Shown: one piece after another, positions 54,901-64,000 of the stretch
Layout of the letters: every line of letters begins with the position of its first letter
How positions within the stretch are numbered: the first letter of the stretch is position 1
Source of the DNA: Bettongia penicillata ogilbyi
Taxonomy: Eukaryota > Chordata > Mammalia > Diprotodontia > Potoroidae
NCBI GenBank assembly: GCA_023548195.1
Contig: JAJHZJ010000008.1
Coordinates: 5,108,215 to 5,172,214, forward strand
Direction of reading: 5' to 3'
Length of the DNA: 64,000 nucleotides
Made by a program: the position numbers and the translations under genes
The notes under the pieces: generated by a model
Told to the model about the DNA's origin: nothing
What the model saw: only the letters and a program-made list of their open reading frames with translations
The model's database searches: none

Positions 54901-54959
54901 ACAGCATTGAAGACAGACATCTGTCCCACTTAGGGAAGGATAATATGTACTAAGGGGAT

Positions 54960-55250
54960 GAGTGGCCAGGGAGAATTGTTTCTTTTGCTTTAGATGGCTC
55001 TGGTTCACTGAACTTGGAAGGAACTGGAACTGATTAAGTATCATCTGCATGGTGACTGAAGATGCTCCAACCCTAGCTTCTCCTTTGATCCAGGCTTTAT
55101 CCACTTTCTCTGCCTTCTGTCATCATCCCAATGGCCTTTCATCATTGAGGAGCACCCAGAATGGGGCCATCCCCGACTCCAAGGCTCTAACCCTAGACCA
55201 GTCTTCTCTTCCTCATTATTGTACACCATAGAGTGGGGCCAAACTAGCCC
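54960..55250 (+). repeat. Dispersed repeat pair, copy 1 (partner 57740-58010)
   Basis: Colinear matches: 'catggtgactgaagatgctc' against 'tatggtgactgaggatgctc', 'tcattgaggagcacccagaa' against 'tcactgaggagcaccaagct', and 'agagtggggccaaactagcc' against 'agagtggggccaagtcctac'. The family is unknown to me and both copies share orientation. Confidence 0.75.
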
Positions 55251-55884
55251 AGTTCCTGGCTTATTAGCATGAAGTTAACAAGTAGTGCTCAGCATTCATA
55301 TCACGGGGGTGGTATCACTGAAGTCACCAAGGCAGTCATTGTTCCTCTCCTACTCTTTCCTGTTCTTACAAGAGAGATAAAGTGGCCAGAGAATCTCTTG
55401 GGCAGGTTTTATTCGCTGTGAATAGATTATCTCAAGAGGATTTAGCTTCTCAGGGACACTGCCAACTCTGCCTCTAGGGGATGAAACACATCCTGAGATG
55501 ACTGATTGTTAGGTAATGTTTTGTTGGATTTTGATAAAGACAAATAATGGCTTGATGAATTCAGTTTGCCCTGAATTCTGGTGGCACTATACAGAGAACA
55601 CTACCATCCCTGAATTCCAAGCAAGAATTGTAATATGTGTGCTGCCAGCTTCCTTTGCACAACTGGAAATAAAGAAACTCTTGTGTTTCTCATACCTGTC
55701 CTATTCCCCAAGTCCTGCCTGGGCAGTTGACCTAGAAGCAAGCTGGTGTCCTATGGAATCAGCATGCCCTCTTAGAATTCCACAGAAATGCCAGCAAAGG
55801 GGATGGTTAATGTCATGTCATGCATTTGTGCAGTGCTTACATCTTTACAAAACATTTGAATATGCATTATTCCTTTTCCTTCTC

Positions 55885-56095
55885 CTTTTGTGTTGCCATT
55901 GTGTTTTTCTCTGGAGAGGATTTGTGATTGCATTGGTACATGAAACCAATGAAGAAACTTCCTCTACTGATACTGGTTGGCACCTGCTCTGCAACCAAGA
56001 ATCTGGAAATGACTTGATGAGGGTCAACACTGCCTGTATATATCAGAAGTGGGTCTTGAACTCAGCTCTCTGGCTTCAACACCAGGTTTCTGTCC
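55885..56095 (-). mobile_element. tRNA-derived SINE with distinct 3' half, diverged
   Basis: Tail 'gagaggatttgtgattgcat' and 'ggtacatgaaaccaatgaag' followed by 'cagaagtgggtcttgaactc', matching 53870-54115. It overlaps the second half of the 217-codon frame 55516-56169, which is therefore unlikely to be a gene. Confidence 0.65.
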
Positions 56096-56126
56096 CCTGG
56101 GATATTACCTTTCATTTGTACTATGG

Positions 56127-56161
56127 GAGAGTGTGGGGGGGGGGGAGGGGGGGAGGGGGAA
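56127..56161 (+). repeat. Poly-G tract with G-quadruplex potential
   Basis: Three long G runs separated by single A bases lie within 35 bp (11, 7 and 5 or more G). It is low complexity; the runs meet the four-tract quadruplex rule. Confidence 0.8.
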
Positions 56162-56164
56162 GGA

Positions 56165-56750
56165 GATAAGAAAAGAGATCAACCTAGCCTCAACACTAAA
56201 TGGAGACCGCATATTGCCCAGATTATTAAAAGTAGTGGGATGGGTAGCTCATCCAATTAATCCATTAGAATTGAAGAGCCATGATGTGCTGGACTGGAAT
56301 TCAGAAGGATGAAGAGATGGTAGGATTGCATTAGGGAAATTTTCCACTATTTTCAAAGATCTTAGCGTACTCTTGAGAAAGCTGATGTTCTGAATGTCAG
56401 TGGGTATTCTCCCAGTGAGGCTGGATGACTATGAATCATGGAACACTGTCATCTCATCAGAGTCACAATTGTAGGTAGATAACCCAAAGAGCAATGAAGA
56501 AAGGGATGGTGGGTGGGAGCAGGAGGCTGCATGCTACCAAATGATGACTTGTGCAGAAGAACTGGTGTCATGCACCTGTATGATGAGAAAAGGAGGTGGC
56601 CTGGTCACAGAGAATTAACAGAGAGCCCCAGGGCTGCCTGAGAACTCCAACCCCCCAGCAGGGTTTAGCCCACTGGTGTTATTTTGGAACATCTGAACTG
56701 AGTGCAATGACTACAGATGCAAAAAGTGAGATGGTCCCTCCCCTAGAGAC
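56165..56750. other. Unassigned non-coding DNA
   Basis: Nothing recognised. Confidence 0.35.
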
Positions 56751-56751
56751 T

Positions 56752-57040
56752 GCAGGCAGAACAATGGATAGAGCACTCACTGGGCCTGGAGTCAGGAAGA
56801 CGTAGGTTCAAATCCAGCCTCAGACACTTACTAGCTGTGTGATTCTGCGCGTCATTTAACTTGTACCTGCCCTCAGTTTCTTCAATTGAAAAATAAGAAT
56901 AATAGCACCCAGCTGTAAAATGGGAATAATGACAGTACCCCCAGAGGTAGTGATGTGATCAAGTGAAATATTTTTAGAGTGCTTAGCACTGCCCCTGACA
57001 TGTAGCAGACATTTAATACTTGTTTCCTTCTCCCTCCCTT
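56752..57040 (+). mobile_element. Marsupial tRNA-derived SINE
   Basis: 'ggatagagcactcactgggc', 'cctggagtcaggaagacgta', 'cagacacttactagctgtgt', then a MIR-like 3' part 'gtaaaatgggaataatgaca' and 'gagtgcttagcactgcccct'. The head is well preserved. Confidence 0.8.
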
Positions 57041-57264
57041 CTCTTTCCTGTGCACTCCAAAATCTTAGATTCTAATAGGGCAAGACAGCATATACTAGGA
57101 AACTGATGGCCAGGGAGGCATGGTCTGATCTAGGAAATCAAAGGTCTTTTCCAGGAATGACATTGGGGATTGATTAGCATTCCCAGAGTTAAAGGTGGAA
57201 AGTTGGGTAAGGCAGGTACCCAGAGACATGACAGAAGATCCCTAGAATCGTTTCTTTTGCTTTC

Positions 57265-57575
57265 TGGCTACAGAGTGTGTCTGTGTTCTTCCTTCATTTT
57301 CAGAAAGGACCATGACATCAGATAAATGATGACATGACTTGCACTTGACTTGTTTTGAGTGAGGGAGGGCTGTGAAAGGTCACCAGTCTCACTTTCTCCT
57401 CCTAAGCCATCTGGATCCAGTGACCAGATATTCCTCAGGATGACTGGAGAAGGCCCAGGATACAATGGGAGACCTTGACCTTTTAGGCTAAGGCCTTTTC
57501 AGGTACTTACTGCCCGTTCAGTGAATAGGCCTCTTTAAAAGATAGTCAGGGGGATGGTCCCTTTAATAAAAAAGA
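57265..57575 (-). mobile_element. RTE-mobilised SINE (MAR1-like), near full length
   Basis: Reverse-complement partner of 13290-13606: 'gagggagggctgtgaaaggt', 'gccatctggatccagtgacc', 'tacaatgggagaccttgacc', 'gtgaataggcctctttaaaa'. Confidence 0.8.
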
Positions 57576-57739
57576 AAAAATAAATAGATAAATCACTCTG
57601 GGAGGAGCAGGAGCCTCAGGGTTGTTGTTTTCAAGAGAAACTATTACTATTGACTTTCACTCTAAGTCAAAAGGGGCCAAAATTCTCCACTGAATGAAGG
57701 TTGGGCAGGGACCCTTCACTGTTCAGTCCATGGGTTTCA

Positions 57740-58010
57740 GAGTGCTTGGGGTCCAAAGCTTTAGGGGAGACCAGATGTGTCTAATGGACTGGGAAGGATC
57801 TGGAGCTAAGTGACTTCAGTATGGTGACTGAGGATGCTCCAACCCTTCTTCTCCCACTTTCTCTCTCCTCTGTCCCCCTCCCAACAACCTTCAATCACTG
57901 AGGAGCACCAAGCTGGGTCCCTCCTTCACACCAAAGCTCCAGTCCTAGCCCAGTCTTCACTTTTTCATCATTGCATATAACAGAGTGGGGCCAAGTCCTA
58001 CTTGGGGAGC
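57740..58010 (+). repeat. Dispersed repeat pair, copy 2 (partner 54960-55250)
   Basis: Same block order as copy 1, moderately diverged. It sits 2.8 kb downstream of it, beyond two SINEs. Confidence 0.75.
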
Positions 58011-58019
58011 TGGGAGGTA

Positions 58020-59135
58020 GGCTGGGCTAGATTCGGAGGTCTCTTCACACTCTAGATTCCATTATTTTCCCTGAGTTTCCTCCCCTTCCAAATGAAGAAA
58101 TTGAACCCAGTGACCTCTGCCCTCCCTCCCAGCTTTAAGTCTATATTCATAGAATGTTTTAATTATTGAGCTTGCATACAGTAACAGCTTTATAACTATT
58201 AGGAGGATTGAACTGATGCCTCTATGAACAGTTGGCAGTTTATAGGCTCTCAGATTTCTAAAGCACTTTGTTTATACCGTCTCATTTGACCTTGATGACA
58301 TCCTGCAGAAAAGATAGTGCAAAAATTGAAGTCTTTATTTCACAGATTGGGAGGGAAAGTAGTGGAGATGGAATCAAGTTTCTAAACCAGGCAAACCAGC
58401 TCTAAATCCAGGGCTTGTCAAATCTTTGAATTCTAAAATTTTTTCATTCTAAACTTAGTCACCATCAAGCAAACAAAAACAAAATGAAAAATGACCCCGG
58501 TACATTACAGTGAGCCTGTATTAGGCACCTACTGTATGACTATCGCGACAATCACAAAAATGTCAAGCTATGACTGCTTGTATCAGTGAGTCGGGACACA
58601 ACATTTGCACAAACCATCCATAAAATAGCAGGTTCTACATTTTTTATACTTTGTTGAAAAAGTACATGCTAATGTTTATGAAATAATCATAAGAATCCTG
58701 TTTCCTCCTTGTTCAATGGAATTGGGGGGGATTGGTAGGATTTCGTGATCTTCAGAATTTGTGAGAAAATTTAGCCTTGAAAAGGGAAGTTTTCATTTTC
58801 ATTTCTCTTCCAGTAACTGAATTTTCATCACATCTGCTGTCTTCATTCAGACACTCATGATTCTTATTCTCCTTCCTCCAACTCCCAATGAGGCTTTCTG
58901 AATTCATTTTCCGTTTCACAGTTTTCTGGAACTTTTTCAATTGGAACAGAATCCTTCCCTTGACCATATATTGCAGAGTCTGACTAGACACTCTGGCTTT
59001 GTCCTGGGCTGTGTCATTAAAATCCACTTAGCAGCTTCCCATCCATTTCTTTCTGCCCTTGGCAGGCTGCAGGATGCTGACATCTGTGTTCTACAAGCAA
59101 CTTTCTCCACAGCTGCTTCTCATACAATGTTTCAG
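58020..59135. other. Unassigned DNA containing a 91-codon minus-strand frame
   Basis: The minus-strand frame 59027-58752 is Lys/Glu/Asn-rich (QTLQYMVKGRILFQLKKFQK, NHECLNEDSRCDENSVTGRE) with an ATG start. It shows no domain I recognise and no repeat signature. A MIR-type scrap may lie at about 58260-58400. I cannot support a gene call. Confidence 0.3.
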
Positions 59136-59139
59136 CTAC

Positions 59140-59340
59140 CGAAGGCATGAAACTTCTTAGAACCCAAGCTGGAACGGACCTTGAAAGCTTCTTAACCCAG
59201 CTTTTCTCTTTGCATAGGAGAAAACAGAGGTTCAGATCATGGAAGGAACTTGCCCCAGGTCACACGGACATAAAGCAGTTGAGCTGGCACTCCAGTCCAA
59301 ACCTTCTGACACATGACTCTAAACCCCAGTTCAGGGTTTT
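59140..59340 (-). mobile_element. MIR-type SINE
   Basis: 'cataggagaaaacagaggtt', 'aaggaacttgccccaggtca', 'gacataaagcagttgagctg': an antisense MIR. Confidence 0.65.
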
Positions 59341-59494
59341 TTCTTAGCACATATTGTTGTGAGGTTAAAGAAAGGGAGTCACAGGAGAGCTATAAGGGGG
59401 AGAGAAGACAGAGATGATGAGAGACAGAGACAGAGAGGTGACCTTAGGGCTGTGGACTGGAGAGCTGGAGAGGACTATTCAGTAGAAGTAGGAG

Positions 59495-59745
59495 CAGTAT
59501 CTGGCATTTATAGAACTTTAAGGTTGGCAAAGCCCTATATACATGTGATGCTCAGAACATCCCTGTGATGTAGGAACTATTGTTATTCCCATTTTTTGGA
59601 CAGGAAAACTGAGTCTCAGAGAATTTAAGTAACTCATGTAGGGTCACATAGCTGGTAAGTACTTAAGATAGGACTGCAATGCAGGTCTACCTGATTCCAA
59701 GTTCAACACTGTGCTCTCTGCCATATGGCATCTTCAGAGGATGTA
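59495..59745 (-). mobile_element. MIR-type SINE
   Basis: 'gaactttaaggttggcaaag', 'ttattcccattttttggaca', 'aggaaaactgagtctcagag', 'gtcacatagctggtaagtac': a long antisense MIR. Confidence 0.75.
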
Positions 59746-59919
59746 TGCTTAGACATGGGTCTTGAAGGAAGACACTTCATAACTTAATACATTCTGGCTG
59801 CAAAAATCTCACTGTTTGCTCCTCATTTCTTCTGCTGCTGCTCCCAGAAGCCTGATATTTGGGAGGGTCTCCCCTTCCAGGATCCATGACTGCAAGATGG
59901 ACCTGACACATAAGGACCC

Positions 59920-60260
59920 TCACAGGACCTCAGAGTTCAAAGAGATGTCAGAAGATACCTATGGCCGAATGAGAATTCTCTCTATAACTGACCAAGCAAA
60001 TGGTTCAGATTCTGCTTAAAGACCTCTAATGAAGGGGTACCAATGGCCTCCTGAGGCAGTGTTAAACTATTGGGTAGCTCTTATTATTAGGAGGTTTTTC
60101 CCTTACTTTAAGTTTATTATTTACTTCTTTATAACTCCTACCCACTGTCCCTGGCTGTACCCACTAGGGCCAAGACAAACAAATCTGAATCTCTTTCCTC
60201 CTGACAGTCAAATACCTAAGGAGAGTGATCATGGGCCCCCAAATTCCGCCCCCCCCCCCC
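59920..60260 (-). mobile_element. CR1/L3-class LINE 3' region
   Basis: 'aatgagaattctctctataa', 'taaagacctctaatgaaggg', 'tggcctcctgaggcagtgtt' and 'taggaggtttttcccttact' follow the antisense CR1/L3 3' order. A C15-type run at 60248-60262 marks its right side. Confidence 0.6.
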
Positions 60261-60369
60261 CCATCAAGTTTTCTGTTTTTTGTGCCTGGCACATATTAAG
60301 TGCATATAAATGTTTTTTCATTTATTCATTCAATCATTTGTTCATTTACTCTCCAGGCTCCTCATGGAT

Positions 60370-60576
60370 AACCTTTGCCAAACCTATGTTTGCCTAAAAG
60401 ACTATTTTACAGAGAACTCACACAAGGCAAATGCTCACACAGAAGTCAGAAGGAGTACTATAAGGAAACTCTTAAGGTCTTTCTAATGAACTTTAGTATC
60501 AATGAGACATGGGAGAGGCCCAGCATGGCATGCCCACATCAAAGGCACCACGCTCTATAAGCAAAGTGGAATCACT
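60370..60576 (+). pseudogene. RTE-class LINE polymerase C-terminal fragment, cut by the retroviral insertion
   Basis: The plus-strand frame reads LPKRLFYRELTQGKCSHRSQ followed by FSINETWERPSMACPHQRHH. This matches the RLPKRLFYGELT block of the RTE copy at 2853-3640. The match runs up to 60576, where the LTR begins at 60577. The missing remainder (zinc-finger tail) should lie beyond the right end of the window. Confidence 0.75.
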
Positions 60577-61153
60577 TGTTGAGGTTCAGGGTGATAGGGA
60601 TCCCAAAATACCGACATACCAGGTCCTACTCAAATGAGTTTGACACAAGCCTTCTTGAAGTCTAAGAAAAGCAAAGTTTATTAAACATTTGTCATATTGG
60701 TTTGACTCTTAAGGAGCCTAAGCATTTGTAACACTTGTATTCACAAGTGGACCAGACAGAATCTCAGCTAGACAGAGTCTGAGCTGGATTGAATCTGAGC
60801 ACCTTCATGGAGGCAAGATGAAACTTAAATACAGAAAAAGACTGAGGGAAGAATCCAGGTGTCGCCAAGAAGTCTAGGGCCCCAGGGATGGTCTTGATAG
60901 GGGTGGTCAACCTGGAATGTCCAGAGATCTTGATGGGAATGACCAATACCCTTGGGTGAATACAGATTGAATCTAGAGAGGATCTTGATGGGAATGGCCA
61001 GCAGCCGGGAGAATGGGATTTTGATAGTATAAAGGGTGGTGAGTACAACGGAGATTTGGGTGTAGTGATAATGAAAAGCTTATGGGCTCCAAGAGACCGC
61101 CCAAAGATTCAAGGAGACTTCAAGGAGGTTCCCAGAGTCTGTACCCCATCACA
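60577..61153 (-). repeat. Endogenous retrovirus 3' LTR
   Basis: In minus-strand sense it starts TG near 61153 and ends in ...CAACA at 60577. It matches 63672-64000 over the whole available length ('ggattgaatctgagc', 'cttcatggaggcaagatg', 'ttgactcttaaggag'). It shows a TATTTAAG TATA-like box (60824-60831), an AATAAA signal (60677-60682) and three to four imperfect 'gatcttgatgggaatg'-type U3 repeats at 60890-61025. The outer boundary at 61153 is approximate because no clear polypurine tract is left. Confidence 0.8.
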
Positions 61154-61179
61154 AGTACCTCAAAAGAAAAGTGAGATGC

Positions 61180-61350
61180 ACATCTCAACTCCAAATGTTC
61201 AGACTCTTTGTGCTGACCTGAAGTAGGGCTTGTATTGATCCAGTCAGCCACAGATGATCACACTGTACCTTGACCCCACCACTGTGATATCATGTTGGTC
61301 CTCTTTGAGCATGAAGGATGAACAACGTCAACAATTGCTACCAGTCTAAT
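61180..61350 (+). mobile_element. RTE-tailed SINE fragment inside the provirus
   Basis: 'accactgtgatatcatgttg' followed by 'gtcctctttgagcatgaagg' and 'atgaacaacgtcaac' is the RTE/SINE-type 3' tail. It lies between the 3' LTR and the gag remnant. Confidence 0.6.
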
Positions 61351-61625
61351 ATTCTAATGCTCCAAAGACAGTAAAAAAATAAAGAATTGGCACTGGCCTC
61401 TGATATGTCACTAATTACTGTTAAGGGTTCAACTCTATATAATAACAGTGTCTTGTCAAAAGGCTAAAAGAAACCTTATAGAATGTATCAGTGAGTTGTT
61501 CAGTGGATTATACCACAAACAGATGGTATGGGGGCATTCCATTATTCATCATCCATAAAAAAAGATACTTTTCATTCTGTTTTTGATTGGTAGATGTGTG
61601 TGTGGGAAGGTAAAGACTAATTTTC

Positions 61626-63254
61626 TTAACTGGTAGAAAACATTTTCATAAGAGGTTTCCCATGAAGCTCTGCTTTAGAAAACAGCCGAGAATTGAGTAG
61701 GGCCCTGTTTCTGGCCCTTCCCTTGAGGTCTCTGTAGTTAAAGACTCCAAAGGCCATCTCTAGTAACCGGGACTGAGGTGTTTGGGGTCCCATTGTCAAT
61801 TTCTGCAGTTTCCTCCTAATGTCTGGCACAGATTGATTAATAAAATACATGCTAAGAATTGTTGCCCCTTCTATGGATCCAATTTCGTAATAACTTCTAC
61901 CAGCCGGTCTAGAAAAAGGGCAGGGTTTTCCTTTTCTCCTTGAGTAATTTCCCTAACTTTTTGAAAATTTACTTGCTTTTGAAATGCAGTTTTCAGGCCT
62001 TTTAACAGGCAAATTACTATATGGTCTCTCTTCCCTCTATCCTCACTCTTTTGATAATCCCATCCTGGGTCACTAGGGGGAACATCAGCTGCTCCTGGGG
62101 GGGGTGTCATGGGATCATCGCTAGCCAAACAATCCCCAAACTTTTGGGCATGTTCCCAAATAGTCCTTTTCTCCTCAGTGGTACAGCAGGCAGAGAAAAG
62201 AATATGTAGATCATTCCAAGAAAGTTCAAATTGTAGTCATATGTCCCTAAAACCCTCAGTAAACTTAGTGGGGTATTCCGAGCATCTCCCCAGTTTCTCT
62301 TTCACCTGAATGAGGTCTGAGATAGAGAATGGGACATGTACTCTAATAGTCCCACTAAGGAAGGCAAGCACTTCCCTCAAGGGAAAAAGCTGGTGGAGGA
62401 AGATAGAAGTCCCACTTCTTGTGAGGGAGGGGCTGGGAAATGTCTGCAGAACTGGATTAGGCTGCAAGGTCAGGGTATCTGACTGGCAAGGGGAAAGATC
62501 AGCTGGCACCTCAGGAAGGTAGGGCTCAGAGCGGGAGATACTCCAGAGAGTGAAGTGAGAGCTGGGCCTGAGACCTGAGTGGGTGTCACTTCAGAGAAAA
62601 GGGCTGCAGAGGGAGGCACCTCAGCAAGACCTGTGGCTGTCAGGGGTTGCCAAGGGAGCAGATAAAGGATAGGAGACGTGAAAGGTAAATGAGGCAGGAA
62701 TCGAGGGTGGTTAGGATACAGGAAAAGGAAAGGGAAGCCAAGGGAAGGAAGAGGTGGCCAAGGAGGGGGAGGTTAAGGCTGCAGGAGGTTGGGGAATGGT
62801 AGGAAGGCTTAGGGGAGATTGGGGAGGGGATAGAAGTTGGGATGGCAGAAATGGAAGTGAAGTTGAGACCCTGGAAGTCATAAACAGGGGGTCATCCAAA
62901 ACATTCAATTCACCCCCATTGCTCTTTTGTAGGGCAGATCTAGCTACAAACATCTTACAATTTTTTCTAAGAATGGGGTTCTCAGAGAGCTTAGCGAAGG
63001 CCATTATGTAGGTTATTTCTATCCATCTTCCTTTTTTGGCGATAATATAACTCTAACTGTAAAAGAGTATTACATTGTAAGGTCCCCAAAATGGGACATA
63101 CTTTGTGATCTTCCAGGTGATATTGAGGCCAAACTATGTTGCAAAAGCACACCAACTTTTTCTTTTCAAGTTCTTTAGAGAAACTCAATTTTTTCCCATT
63201 TTGTAAAAGACAACTCAAAGGCGAATTTTTGGAGACTTGAAGAGGATTGACCAA
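61626..63254 (-). pseudogene. Endogenous gamma-like retrovirus gag pseudogene
   Basis: Old gag of a class I (gammaretrovirus-like) element, encoding the structural polyprotein. Minus-strand order: matrix-type text (63254-62991), a proline-rich linker (63004-62711), the N-terminal capsid region (62509-62237), and the capsid major-homology-type region with VREITQGEKENPALFLDRLV (62128-61871). A frameshifted capsid end with SVPDIRRKLQKL follows (61850-61626). An in-frame stop near 62238, a stop at about 61870, several frameshifts and no usable start make it non-coding. Nothing recognisable as pol or env follows before the 3' LTR, so a large internal deletion or recombination removed them. Confidence 0.85.
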
Positions 63255-63651
63255 TTACAGGTGTGGGGCTGGAAGTCCGTCCCTCCCTCCATAAAGGAGG
63301 ATGTGGGAGTAAGCCTTGAAAAAAATATAAGAGAAAAAAGTTAACTGACATTTTCCTAATTCCCTAGCACTGAGGGAATTGAGAGAGTTGGGCATACATT
63401 TCCCAATAGGGCATCCACCCTATGCTTTGGAACGTGTGTCCAGGTCCTCAGTCTCTAACATAGCCACTGGACTGACAGCCTGAGAGCATTAGGCTGAGTG
63501 CAAGGCATCCTTCTAGCTGCCTGACCTACTGGGACCTGAGGTCAGGTCCGAAAACCCCTTCCAAGGTGCTCGGAGAGCGAGATAGGGCTACGGAGACGGG
63601 GAGGCTTACATACCTTCCATTCCTGGCAGAAGAACTTGAGATTAGCAGTTC

Positions 63652-63669
63652 TTCCCAATCAGAGAACCA
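63652..63669 (-). other. Retroviral primer binding site, tRNA-Glu type
   Basis: The minus strand reads TGGTTCTCTGATTGGGAA, two bases inside the LTR end. It differs by three C-to-T changes from the complement of the tRNA-Glu 3' end used by ERV-E-type retroviruses. The match and its position next to the LTR fix the 5' LTR boundary and orientation. Confidence 0.8.
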
Positions 63670-63671
63670 TA

Positions 63672-64000
63672 TGTTAAGGTCTGAAGGGTGCTGGGGACCC
63701 CAAAATACTGACACACTGGGTCCTGCTCGAATGAATTCGAGCCAAGCCTTCTTAAAGCCAAAGAAAAACAAAAGTTTATTAAAGATTCGTCATACTGGGT
63801 TGACTCTTAAGGAGTCTAAGCATTTGTAATGTTTGTATTAACAAGTGGGCCAGATAAAATCTTAGCTAGACAGAGTTAGAGCTGGATTGAATCTGAGAGC
63901 CTTCATGGAGGCAAGATGGAACTTAAATATAGAAGAAGAGGGAAGATCTGAGGGTGGTTTTGATGAGACTGGGGTATAATCAATGGTGGGAGACAACTGG
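63672..64000 (-). repeat. Endogenous retrovirus 5' LTR, partial (runs off the window)
   Basis: It ends ...CCTTAACA at 63672 in minus-strand sense and carries AATAAA at 63775-63780 and a TATTTAAG box at 63922-63929. It is homologous to 60577 onward with roughly 15-20 percent difference by eye, so the insertion is old. The U3 remainder lies outside the window. Confidence 0.8.

Noticed and set aside
55516..56169. 217-codon plus-strand open frame, the longest frame outside L1
   Set aside because: Its second half lies over an antisense SINE (55885-56095) and it ends in a poly-G tract. The hydrophobic stretch near codon 115 comes from T-rich DNA. No homology is recognised.
61350..61620. Possible pol or env remnant between gag and the 3' LTR
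   Set aside because: No motif of reverse transcriptase, integrase or envelope could be read in any minus-strand frame.

Overview
This window looks like marsupial nuclear DNA, either intergenic or deep intronic. It is AT-rich and CpG-poor, and I can recognise no functional host gene in it. The marsupial signature is the repeat set: L1 and half-L1 copies opening with the GGAGCCAAGATGG-type 5' end, an RTE LINE together with SINEs that share its 3' tail, long tRNA-type SINEs, many MIR/L2/CR1-class remnants, several hAT MITEs and a Tigger1-like deletion derivative. The species cannot be told from the sequence alone.

Layout. 0-5.5 kb: ancient L2/CR1-class LINE pieces, an RTE 3' end with a partner SINE, and three L2 tails. 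5.7-8.6 kb: a minus-strand half-L1 (HAL1-like) with a broken ORF1. 8.9-14 kb: a hAT MITE with a perfect 8-bp target duplication, SINEs, an L1 ORF2 scrap and a palindromic MITE. 14-22.8 kb: MIR pieces, a third minus-strand ORF1-type element (17.5-19.6 kb), a Tigger1-like element and a 138-bp near-identical repeat pair. 22.8-29.1 kb: a pile of minus-strand L1 fragments, mostly ORF2 C-terminus plus 3' UTR. 31.0-39.7 kb: a nearly full-length but dead plus-strand L1, split in ORF2 by a younger minus-strand HAL1-like element whose 366-codon ORF1 is still open. 39.7-40.5 kb: a decayed, frame-shifted stretch that reads on the minus strand as a very acidic Asp/Asn/Ser/His-rich protein; it abuts the broken end of the L1. 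40.5-60.5 kb: SINEs, hAT MITEs, L2 and CR1/L3 remnants and unassigned DNA. 60.4-64.0 kb: an RTE fragment interrupted by a minus-strand class I (gamma-like) endogenous retrovirus that keeps its 3' LTR, a broken gag, a tRNA-Glu-type primer binding site and the start of its 5' LTR; pol and env are not recognisable.

How the parts relate. Everything recognised is mobile DNA, and its logic is layering. L1 machinery is the likely mobiliser of HAL1. RTE shares its 3' tail with a SINE family. DNA transposons and the retrovirus sit inside older LINEs, which gives a relative chronology. The items most worth following are the acidic minus-strand sequence at 39.7-40.5 kb, the open HAL1 ORF1, the triplicated coiled-coil unit of the other HAL1 copy, and a short unidentified protein-like frame near 43.6 kb.
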